Below, in pieces: positions 1-4,978 of a DNA stretch of 20,660 nucleotides (the first letter of the stretch is position 1; every line of letters begins with the position of its first letter). This stretch comes from Nitrospiria bacterium (lineage in GTDB: Bacteria > Nitrospirota > CAKKRA01 > 9FT-COMBO-42-15). The stretch lies in NCBI GenBank assembly GCA_919902475.1, contig CAKKRA010000374.1, positions 1-20,660 of the forward strand, given 5' to 3'. The notes under the pieces are model-generated. The model saw only the letters and a program-made list of their open reading frames with translations, was not told where the DNA came from and made no database searches. The translations under genes were made by a program, and so were the position numbers.

Positions 1-304
1 TAATAGCAACAGCACTCCCTGTTGCATACAAGTAACTGATTGTTCCTAACACGAGAAAATTCAGAAAAAAGATTGTAGCTGCTGCATACTTGCCTTGATC
101 AAGACTGCGCCATGCGATAACCCCTGCCGCTACATATGCTATTCCCATTGCTGTGTTGTAGACCAGAAGCGGTCTAAAAACAATGTATCCCGGATCTGAC
201 CCAGTAAGGACACGAGTCCCTGCTATAATCGTTGCGATACCGAATAAAACTGCTATGAGCGCAAAGACCTTTTGGATGATTTCCACATATTGCGGTCTAT
301 TCAA
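1..304 (-). CDS. Hypothetical multi-pass membrane protein, C-terminus cut by window edge
   Basis: I do not recognise this family. The minus strand is open from a TTG at 304 to the window edge, giving 101 visible residues beginning (M)NRPQYVEIIQKVFALIAVL. Three hydrophobic stretches are visible (about residues 13-33, 41-65 and 74-94), separated by short polar loops, so it should be an inner-membrane protein with at least three helices. The TTG start is chosen because GGAGG (314-310) sits 5 nt upstream and no better start exists; the only in-frame ATG is deep in the second helix. A good promoter lies about 75 nt further upstream. It follows vapC on the same strand but has its own promoter, so it may be backbone rather than cassette DNA. 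The 3' end is unknown. Confidence 0.72.
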   Translation of the reverse strand, partial: MNRPQYVEIIQKVFALIAVLFGIATIIAGTRVLTGSDPGYIVFRPLLVYNTAMGIAYVAAGVIAWRSLDQGKYAAATIFFLNFLVLGTISYLYATGSAVAI

Positions 305-381
305 ATCAGCCTCCGGTAAGATGTTCAAAACACTTCTTGATAGCCTTATGTTATTTTTATACTTATTCTATATTTAGCAAT

Positions 382-410
382 ATTATATATAGCTACTGAG
401 GCGCAGTCAA
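382..410 (-). promoter_or_regulatory. Sigma70-type promoter for the membrane protein gene
   Basis: Read on the minus strand, TTGACT (410-405) is followed by exactly 17 nt and then a consensus TATAAT (387-382). It faces the TTG-initiated membrane protein at 304, leaving a leader of roughly 70 nt. The spacing and a perfect -10 make this the clearest promoter in the left region. Confidence 0.7.
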
Positions 411-556
411 TGTTTTTCAGCTTCAGTTCCTGCTATCATCGGCATAAAAGCGACACCACAGTAGAAAAACCCTTATCTCACGTTTAAGAAATATGGGAAG
501 CATTTAGCTTATTACCAATGGGGATTGTGCTTATAGTCAGCTAACGACCTAAAAAA

Positions 557-913
557 TCAATATTCTATATTAAGTATAGACGAGACTTCATTCAGTTTCT
601 TATCAAATGTCCATAATGGAATATTAGTCAGCATTGCTGACGCAAGCAAATGTATATCAATATACCCTAATCCTTTTCCCATAAGTGTATAATTCTCTAT
701 GAACTGCATCACTTCTTCATGTTCCACATAGGCTGCTACAGGGAGCGACTGCAGGAGAGAAAGTATTTCAGACCTGTTTTTGAGATTACCGCAAGCAAGC
801 TCGCCGACAATGAAGGGATGGCAGGCAACGCCGCTATTATTCAACAATGTTTCAAGCCCTGTGTTTCCCTCTCGCAGATGCGCCACCCACACTGAAGTGT
901 CAACAAGAACCAT
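557..913 (-). CDS. vapC: VapC-family PIN-domain toxin (ribonuclease)
   Basis: This 118-residue protein has the layout of a single PIN domain, the Mg2+-dependent RNase fold of type II VapC toxins. It opens with MVLVDTSVW, placing the first metal-binding acid at D5. E38 (in FIVGELA), D86 (in YIDIHLLASA) and D104 (in LWTFDKK) supply the other expected acids, so the active site looks complete. Members of the family typically cut tRNA or rRNA and are held inactive by a cognate VapB; the target here is unknown. Its ATG lies 1 nt after the vapB stop, so the pair is co-transcribed and probably translationally coupled. The adjacent integron-type recombination site suggests it was acquired as a mobile cassette. 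Confidence 0.9.
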   Translation of the reverse strand: MVLVDTSVWVAHLREGNTGLETLLNNSGVACHPFIVGELACGNLKNRSEILSLLQSLPVAAYVEHEEVMQFIENYTLMGKGLGYIDIHLLASAMLTNIPLWTFDKKLNEVSSILNIEY

Positions 914-914
914 C

Positions 915-1112
915 TTATATTCCTGCCGTCCTTCTGCGGGGAGGCATCTGTAATTTTTTTTCGGTTCCTCCCAATTTAGCGAGCCTCCTGCTGCTTTCGC
1001 TCGCTATCAGCGCTTCCAGCCCGAGCCTGATCAGCGATGTTTTTTCCTTAATGCCAGTCAACTTTGCTGCCTTGTTAAGCAATTTGTCTTCAATATTTAA
1101 TGTGGTTCTCAT
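915..1112 (-). CDS. vapB: VapB-family antitoxin
   Basis: This 65-residue protein begins MRTTLNIEDKLLNKAAKLTG, the N-terminal ribbon plus helix typical of VapB/DUF2191 ribbon-helix-helix antitoxins, followed by a helix (SLIRLGLEALI) and a basic, disordered-looking tail (PPRRRTAGI) that would contact the toxin. It sits immediately upstream of vapC on the same strand. A strong AAGGAGG lies 7-8 nt before the ATG, stronger than that of vapC, as expected if antitoxin must be made in excess. By family precedent the VapBC complex represses its own promoter; three TATGTAT repeats in the promoter are candidate operators. Confidence 0.88.
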   Translation of the reverse strand: MRTTLNIEDKLLNKAAKLTGIKEKTSLIRLGLEALIASESSRRLAKLGGTEKKLQMPPRRRTAGI

Positions 1113-1131
1113 GAAATATCCTCCTTTTTGA

Positions 1132-1180
1132 TATGTATTATTATATGTATAAGTATGTATTAATGGTATGCAATTGTCAA
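1132..1180 (-). promoter_or_regulatory. vapBC promoter with three TATGTAT direct repeats
   Basis: On the minus strand TTGACA (1180-1175) is followed after 17 nt by CATACT (1157-1152), a 4-of-6 match to the -10 box. Overlapping and downstream of it, the plus strand shows TATGTAT three times (1132-1138, 1144-1150, 1154-1160), with spacings of 12 and 10 nt, so all lie on about the same helix face. This is a plausible operator for VapB autorepression. The -35 box is clear and the -10 is less so. Confidence 0.55.
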
Positions 1181-1202
1181 GCAGTTTTTTTGTGATTTAG
1201 GC

Positions 1203-1262
1203 AAAGAACGCGCGGCTGACCAGCCGGGCGGAGCTCGATCGGGGTCGAGCCGCTGGTTAGGA
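1203..1262 (-). other. attC-like integron recombination site downstream of the DUF2442 gene
   Basis: Read on the minus strand the site shows R'' TCCTAAC (1262-1256), a 5-nt spacer CAGCG, L'' GCTCGACC, a loop, L' GGTCAGC, a 5-nt spacer CGCGC and R' GTTCTTT (1209-1203). L'' and L' pair fully except for one extrahelical C in L'', the asymmetry that orients attC sites for the integrase. The loop contains its own inverted repeat (CTCGA/TCGAG). R' keeps only the GTT core and departs from GTTRRRY, so the site may be weak or decayed. The orientation agrees with the flanking minus-strand genes. A plain palindromic repeat is the main alternative. Confidence 0.6.
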
Positions 1263-1271
1263 TCGATTATG

Positions 1272-1514
1272 TTAGGCCAGCACGGATCGCATCCAGAGTG
1301 TCTCCGGTGCTATATCGATATTCCCCGGCCAAACAACAGTACCATATTGGACAGAAGCCTTGAAGAATAGCGGAGAGTTGAGGAGTTTGACAAAGGGCTT
1401 TTTATCGAAAAAAGGCTTCATGTCGAATATACGCTTTTCCCCATTCTCAAAAACAAGCTCTAAGGTGTAGTCTTCACGAGTTTTTACACTGATGACATCA
1501 AGTAGTGCTTCCAT
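1272..1514 (-). CDS. DUF2442 family protein
   Basis: This 80-residue protein (MEALLDVISVKTREDYTLEL...) has the DUF2442 pattern: a beta-rich start, a V-x-P/K-x-x-x-Y-x-L-x-x-x-F-x-x-G-E-x-R motif, an F-D-M/L-K-P segment, and a C-terminal W-P-G-N-I-D-I-A-P-E-T-L-W motif. Its biochemical role is not established. It lies 11 nt after the DUF4160 gene on the same strand, a pairing seen repeatedly in accessory DNA and suspected to be toxin-antitoxin-like; which partner would be toxic is unknown. The start ATG has CTCC/GGAG-type complementarity just upstream (GGAGAATATT). Its TAA stop lies in GCCTAAC, just ahead of the attC-like site, as is common for integron cassette genes. Confidence 0.85.
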   Translation of the reverse strand: MEALLDVISVKTREDYTLELVFENGEKRIFDMKPFFDKKPFVKLLNSPLFFKASVQYGTVVWPGNIDIAPETLWMRSVLA

Positions 1515-1525
1515 AATATTCTCCT

Positions 1526-1795
1526 TTATTGAAGCGGCGCTATACGAAACGGCTCATCACCGGCAACGGCGAGTTCCCAGTCTGCCATGAGTTCATCCCT
1601 GTGAATGTCCATCCAAACTTGCACCATCCGAAGTTGTCGTGGCGGAAAATCCCCGGCAAGAAGTCGACCGTCGTCAATGGCTATCGAAGCCTTTTTCCCT
1701 TGATATCGTGCATGAATGTGCGGCATATGATGTTGTTGGTTGTCCCCATAAAAAATCGAAATGAGAATTCCGAAGAACATTGAGATTGTCGGCAT
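1526..1795 (-). CDS. DUF4160 family protein
   Basis: This 89-residue protein starts MPTISMFFGILISIFYGDN and continues with HHMPHIHARYQGKKASIAID, the hallmark of DUF4160 (usually D-H-x-P-P-H-F-H-x-x-Y-x-G). The C-terminal R-x-x-R-x-V-x-x-W-x-x-x-H-R-x-E-L-x-x-x-W motif is also present. The function is unknown; together with the downstream DUF2442 gene it forms a two-gene unit with an 11-nt gap. An AAGGA lies upstream of the ATG, and a TATAAT box sits about 20 nt before the start. The histidine cluster could bind metal or RNA, but that is inference. Confidence 0.87.
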   Translation of the reverse strand: MPTISMFFGILISIFYGDNQQHHMPHIHARYQGKKASIAIDDGRLLAGDFPPRQLRMVQVWMDIHRDELMADWELAVAGDEPFRIAPLQ

Positions 1796-1815
1796 CTGTT
1801 TTCCTTTCTATTAAT

Positions 1816-1821
1816 ATTATA
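1816..1821 (-). promoter_or_regulatory. Probable -10 box of the DUF4160/DUF2442 unit
   Basis: A consensus TATAAT occurs on the minus strand 20 nt before the DUF4160 ATG, preceded by TTG. The -35 region 17 nt upstream is poor, so the promoter is likely weak or regulated. The leader would be very short. Confidence 0.4.
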
Positions 1822-1866
1822 CAATAGTCACAGCGGCTTTTCACCGTATTTTTTTCAGCGGTTAGC

Positions 1867-2601
1867 CTATCCAAATAACTCCTCTTCCACGAGTTTGAGA
1901 TACTTATTCACATAAAACATGTCAGGCTCTTCTCTTGAAGCACGAACGCGGATTGAGAAATCGGGTTCCTTGGGTTGGAGAGGATCGAACAGCACCAATC
2001 CGATACCGAATATTCTGCCCAGTGAATCTAACCGGCCGATATCCTCATCGGAAGATGTTTTGGGAACGACAATGTATGACTTGTGGGAAAATAGTTTATA
2101 GGAACATGCTTGGCCAAATGCAGTGATTAAATTTGCCTCATCAAGTTTCACCTCTGCGGAAACTATCTCAGTTGGCGGTTTAATTATGTCACTGCGTTTT
2201 GCCTCGCGAACGCCAATCACATCTGGTGTTCCCCACTTGTCTTTGAATCTATTACCACCAAGTACAATATATCGCGTGCATTCCTCAAGTTCATTTACAA
2301 TCCGTTCTCCGAATGGGTCATAGAATTGCTCTTCCTTGATCTTGTCTTCTTTTATTTTCTTGATTATCTTCTGTTCCCCGGTTTCTCTATATTTGAGGGC
2401 TTTATAGAGTCCCTTCTCCGGCTGGTAATAGGTTTCCGGAAGCTCCGTTCTGAATTTGTGAAGAGAGCCATGCACTGTGTTCACAGGAATGTCAGGGAAG
2501 TGCGAACTGATTTCCCTCACGAGTTGAGAGTAGCGTTTGCCATCTGAAGAATTGTCGATTAGCTCTTTGGCCTTCAAAATAATTTTTTCAACACTTGTCA
2601 A
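1867..2601 (-). CDS. Winged-helix plus PD-(D/E)XK nuclease-like protein (orphan)
   Basis: This 244-residue protein has no family name I can give with certainty. Residues 1-70 look like a winged-helix DNA-binding domain of the HARE/HTH kind (MTSVEKIILKAKELI..., then S-x-H-F-P-D-I-P-V-N-T-V-H-G-S-L-H-K-F). A lysine-rich linker (76-92) follows. Residues 98-182 match a restriction-endonuclease fold: E104, PD at 126-127 (WGTPDVIGV), E150-V-K152 (VSAEVK) and Q164 (FGQA), then a strand YIVVP. All PD-(D/E)XK catalytic positions are therefore present. The start is TTG at 2601, supported by a strong AAGGAGG 5 nt upstream. No methyltransferase or helicase partner is adjacent, so a solo type IV-like or mobile-element nuclease are both possible. 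It is followed by a weak R''-like heptamer and preceded by a good attC site, consistent with a gene cassette. Confidence 0.72.
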   Translation of the reverse strand: MTSVEKIILKAKELIDNSSDGKRYSQLVREISSHFPDIPVNTVHGSLHKFRTELPETYYQPEKGLYKALKYRETGEQKIIKKIKEDKIKEEQFYDPFGERIVNELEECTRYIVLGGNRFKDKWGTPDVIGVREAKRSDIIKPPTEIVSAEVKLDEANLITAFGQACSYKLFSHKSYIVVPKTSSDEDIGRLDSLGRIFGIGLVLFDPLQPKEPDFSIRVRASREEPDMFYVNKYLKLVEEELFG

Positions 2602-2626
2602 GGAAACCTCCTTCAGATCGGATAGG

Positions 2627-2689
2627 TATTAACGTAAAGTTGAGGGGCGCCGCGCTTTTGCGGCGTCCCGCTCGAACGCCGGGTTAGGT
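2627..2689 (-). other. attC integron recombination site
   Basis: On the minus strand: R'' ACCTAAC (2689-2683), 5-nt spacer CCGGC, a stem from GTTCGAGCGGGACGCCGC, a short AAAAGC loop, the return arm GCGGCGCCCCTCAAC, a 5-nt spacer TTTAC, and R' GTTAATA (2633-2627). The two arms give 15 base pairs with exactly three unpaired bases, all on the R'' side, which is the asymmetric extrahelical-base pattern of attC sites. R'' fits RYYYAAC apart from nothing essential; R' keeps GTTA. The broken membrane-protein gene reads into R'' with its TAA stop, and the nuclease gene starts just beyond R', the normal cassette layout. Confidence 0.8.
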
Positions 2690-2950
2690 ATTTTTTTCAT
2701 TAACTTTACCCCTTCTTAAATTTTTCACGCCAAAGTAGAGCAATGAAACGCACGCAACACCAAAGCCGACCCATCATAGAAAAGCTATATTTGGTTGTCG
2801 ACACCTGAACCGCTCATGAAACAATGAATACTTTCCAGCGCAATCAACGAAAGCCATATCAGCAGAGGCGAACATCCACAGGAAACACCACCACGACGCA
2901 AGAAAGAAAACAGTAGCCGCAGTTAACTGAACCCACCCTTTTATTTTCAT
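2684..2950 (-). pseudogene. Small two-helix membrane protein interrupted by one in-frame TGA
   Basis: From ATG at 2950 the frame encodes MKIKGWVQLTAATVFFLASW and on through one transmembrane helix and a loop rich in Cys, Arg and aromatic residues, then reaches TGA at 2776-2774. The same frame continues without a shift for 29 more codons (WVGFGVACVSLLYFGVKNLR...) to TAA at 2686-2684, which lies inside R'' of the attC site. The second half is a clear hydrophobic helix with a positively charged end, so a two-helix inner-membrane protein of about 88 residues was probably the ancestral product. A single nonsense change best explains it. A truncated 58-residue product may still be made. There is only a weak GGTGA ahead of the ATG. 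The function is unknown. Confidence 0.55.
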
Positions 2951-3174
2951 GGCTCGTTCACCAATACCCAACCAGTTATTATCTAAACAACTAAAGCAGA
3001 ATCTATCACAGGTTTTATGTTCCGTCAATAAGAAAAACGACTTGCTGTATCTGATGAATTTCATTGCACTTTCGCATGGACTAATATACAAAATTGAATA
3101 TTAATCTATCTAAGTGTTAGCCGCCTATGTAAATGATTACAGCCGATATTTGGGAACAATATTCTGCCGTCCTT
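2951..3174. other. Intergenic stretch with no supported gene
   Basis: No convincing coding sequence or RNA gene is seen between the broken membrane-protein gene and the minus-strand terminator. The minus-strand frame extending upstream of 2950 reads as unstructured, Cys- and Phe-rich sequence without a ribosome site and is probably not translated. The heptamer GGCTAAC (minus strand, 3122-3116) resembles an attC R box but has no partner arm. Confidence 0.5.
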
Positions 3175-3202
3175 AAAAAACGGCTGGTCCCTGTTACCAG
3201 CC
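3175..3202 (-). terminator. Intrinsic terminator pointing toward the cassette region
   Basis: On the minus strand GGCTGGT (3202-3196) pairs perfectly with ACCAGCC (3188-3182) over a 7-nt loop, then a G and six T residues (3180-3175). This is a standard rho-independent terminator. No minus-strand gene clearly ends here, so it may stop stray leftward transcription and insulate the accessory region from the pyrimidine promoter. Confidence 0.6.
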
Positions 3203-3285
3203 ACGCAAATTAAGCGATGTCCAGACGACCATAATTTACACGCATTGCGTCCTGAGCAGAACCGTGAAAGAGGTAAAAAAAGTTC

Positions 3286-3315
3286 TTGACAAGAAGCAGG
3301 TATTTTTATTATGAT
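3286..3315 (+). promoter_or_regulatory. Promoter of the pyrimidine operon
   Basis: TTGACA (3286-3291) and TATGAT (3310-3315) are separated by 18 nt, a strong sigma70-type promoter. Transcription would start near 3322, just upstream of the PyrR-binding hairpin, so everything rightward is placed under attenuation control. Confidence 0.8.
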
Positions 3316-3333
3316 GTAACCAGAAATTGAATT

Positions 3334-3370
3334 GAAACTCTTTAAATCAGTCCTGTGAGGCTGAAAAGGG
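3334..3370 (+). promoter_or_regulatory. PyrR-binding hairpin (anti-antiterminator) of the pyr leader
   Basis: The leader contains CAGTCCTGTGAGGCTG (3348-3363), which carries the conserved UCCNGNGAGGCU core bound by PyrR in characterised pyr attenuators. CAG/CTG closes the upper stem, and CTCTTT upstream can pair with AAAGGG downstream to form the lower stem with an internal A-rich bulge. By the known mechanism PyrR with UMP stabilises this hairpin, preventing the antiterminator and letting the terminator 35 nt downstream form. An alternative antiterminator could pair the GAGGCTG segment with CAGCTT of the terminator arm (inference). Confidence 0.82.
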
Positions 3371-3400
3371 AAATTAAATGAAAAATATAAAAATCTATAA

Positions 3401-3437
3401 AAAACCCAGCTTGTCTTTTGATAGGCTGGGTTTTTTT
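3401..3437 (+). terminator. Attenuator terminator ahead of pyrR
   Basis: AAAACCCAGC (3401-3410) pairs perfectly with GCTGGGTTTT (3425-3434) across a 14-nt loop, ending in seven T residues. It ends 25 nt before the pyrR start, so read-through is required for expression of the whole operon. Its position directly behind the PyrR-binding hairpin identifies it as the regulated terminator of a pyr attenuator. Confidence 0.88.
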
Positions 3438-3462
3438 GTGCCCAAAAGAGGGTTGAATAACT

Positions 3463-4014
3463 ATGGCTGGTAAGTGGAAAGAGAAAAAGATTGTAATGGA
3501 TGCAACTGAAATTAACCGCGCCTTGCGCCGAATCTCCCATGAGATTGTTGAAAAGAATAAGGGGACAGGGGATTTGGTTCTTGTTGGAATCAGGACAGGC
3601 GGGGTGCATCTTGCAAAAAGGCTGGTAAATTTTATAAAGGAGATAGAAGGGGTTGAGCTGCCGCTCGGTATACTTGATATAACCTTATACCGAGATGACC
3701 TGTCTACCAAAAAAGAGCAGCCTGTATTAAAAAAGACAGAGATACCTTTTTCCATATCTGATAAGAAGATTGTATTGGTTGATGATGTCCTGTATACAGG
3801 CAGGTCAATAAGGGCTGCAATGGACAGCCTTATGGACTTTGGGAGGCCAATACAGATACAATTGGCTGTGTTGATTGACAGGGGACACAGGGAGCTGCCA
3901 ATAAGGGCAGATTATGCAGGCAAAAATCTGCCAACATCTGCACAGGAAATAGTTAAAGTATTGCTTGAAGAAGAGGGTGAAAAGGACAGGGTTATAATCG
4001 CTGAGTCTATTTAA
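3463..4014 (+). CDS. pyrR: PyrR: pyr-operon RNA-binding attenuator and uracil phosphoribosyltransferase
   Basis: At 183 residues this is normal length for PyrR, a phosphoribosyltransferase-fold protein that binds pyr leader RNA in response to UMP/UTP and has uracil phosphoribosyltransferase activity in many species. The PRPP loop IVLVDDVLYTGRS spans residues 103-115. GIRTGGVHLAKRL (about 42-54) and the family-typical LGILDITLYRDDLS (about 68-81) are also present, as is a C-terminal VKVLLEEEGEKDRV. It is the first gene after the attenuator, so it should control its own synthesis. The ATG has an AGAGGG about 10 nt upstream. The gap to pyrB is 40 nt. Confidence 0.95.
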   Translation: MAGKWKEKKIVMDATEINRALRRISHEIVEKNKGTGDLVLVGIRTGGVHLAKRLVNFIKEIEGVELPLGILDITLYRDDLSTKKEQPVLKKTEIPFSISDKKIVLVDDVLYTGRSIRAAMDSLMDFGRPIQIQLAVLIDRGHRELPIRADYAGKNLPTSAQEIVKVLLEEEGEKDRVIIAESI

Positions 4015-4054
4015 CGGCTTCGCAGCCATCTGATTTGAAATTTAGGGAAAAGTT

Positions 4055-4978
4055 ATGCCATTAAACAAAAAAGATTTGCTTGAAATACAAGAGCTTAGCT
4101 CAGATGACATAAAGCTGATTATAGACACAGCAGACTCCTTTAAAGAGGTTACCGGAAGGGATATAAAGAAGGTGCCGACCCTGCGCGGCAAGACAGTGGT
4201 GAATCTTTTTTATGAGCCGAGCACAAGAACAAGGACATCCTTTGAGCTTGCTGCAAAAAGGCTGAGCGCTGATGTAATAAATATTGCTGTTTCTACAAGC
4301 AGTGTTGTTAAAGGTGAGACCCTCCTTGACACTGCAAGAAATATTGAGGCAATGAGGTCAGATATTATAGTAATCAGACACTCTGCTGCAGGAGCGCCTT
4401 ATATACTTGCAAAGGGATTAAAAAGCTCTGTTATAAATGCCGGTGATGGCTGCCATGAGCATCCTACACAGGCGCTTCTTGATATGTTTACTATAAGGGA
4501 GAAAAAGGGGAGGATTGATGGCTTAACAGTTGCCATTGTCGGCGATATAACCCACAGCCGTGTGGCAAGGTCAAATATCCACGGCCTTACAAAAATGGGT
4601 GCAAAGGTAAGGGTAATTGGCCCGGCAACATTGATACCTCTTGAGATTGAAAGGTTAGGCGTTCAGGTATATTACAATCTTGATGAGGGGATTAAAGATG
4701 CTGATGTGATTATCATGCTCCGTGTTCAGCTTGAAAGGCAAGGGAAGACCTATTTCCCGGACATAAGGGAATATTCAATGCAATATTGCCTGACGAGGGA
4801 GAGATTAAAATTTGCAAAGGAAGATGCAATTGTCATGCACCCAGGGCCTGTGAACTGGGGTGTGGAGATATCACCAGAGCTGTCAGAGGATAAAGCTACA
4901 GTTATACTTGAGCAGGTGACAAATGGTGTAGCAGTAAGAATGGCGGTAATGTACCTTTTATCAGGAGAAAAAAGTTGA
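4055..4978 (+). CDS. pyrB: Aspartate carbamoyltransferase catalytic subunit
   Basis: PyrB joins carbamoyl phosphate and aspartate to make carbamoyl aspartate, the committed step of pyrimidine synthesis. The 307-residue length is typical. The carbamoyl-phosphate site STRTRTSFE begins at residue 56, HPTQALLD at 136 and the aspartate-loop MLRVQLERQ near 227. The C-terminal HPGPVNWGVEI begins at H262; most relatives have Arg where W268 stands here. No pyrI regulatory subunit is present, suggesting the class without a separate regulatory chain, possibly associating with PyrC, although only adjacency supports that. Its stop overlaps the pyrC start. Confidence 0.96.
   Translation: MPLNKKDLLEIQELSSDDIKLIIDTADSFKEVTGRDIKKVPTLRGKTVVNLFYEPSTRTRTSFELAAKRLSADVINIAVSTSSVVKGETLLDTARNIEAMRSDIIVIRHSAAGAPYILAKGLKSSVINAGDGCHEHPTQALLDMFTIREKKGRIDGLTVAIVGDITHSRVARSNIHGLTKMGAKVRVIGPATLIPLEIERLGVQVYYNLDEGIKDADVIIMLRVQLERQGKTYFPDIREYSMQYCLTRERLKFAKEDAIVMHPGPVNWGVEISPELSEDKATVILEQVTNGVAVRMAVMYLLSGEKS

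Noticed and set aside
480..556. Inverted repeat TTAGCT/AGCTAA after vapC as a third attC site
   Set aside because: Box order is GTTAG...CTAA, the reverse of attC (CTAAC...GTTAG), and the inner arms do not pair.
1674..1874. 66-residue minus-strand frame over the DUF4160 start
   Set aside because: It overlaps a better supported gene and its promoter and shows no ribosome site or family pattern.
2774..3091. Full 105-residue version of the small membrane protein
   Set aside because: The first 47 residues look random and lack a ribosome site; the membrane protein more plausibly starts at the internal ATG at 2950.
3106..3755. Two long minus-strand frames over the pyr leader and pyrR
   Set aside because: They lie antisense to pyrR and its regulatory leader, have no ribosome site or recognisable domain, and cross the attenuator.
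4016..4027. GGCT-TCGC-AGCC hairpin between pyrR and pyrB as a second attenuator
   Set aside because: The stem is only 4 bp, there is no T-run and no PyrR-box nearby.
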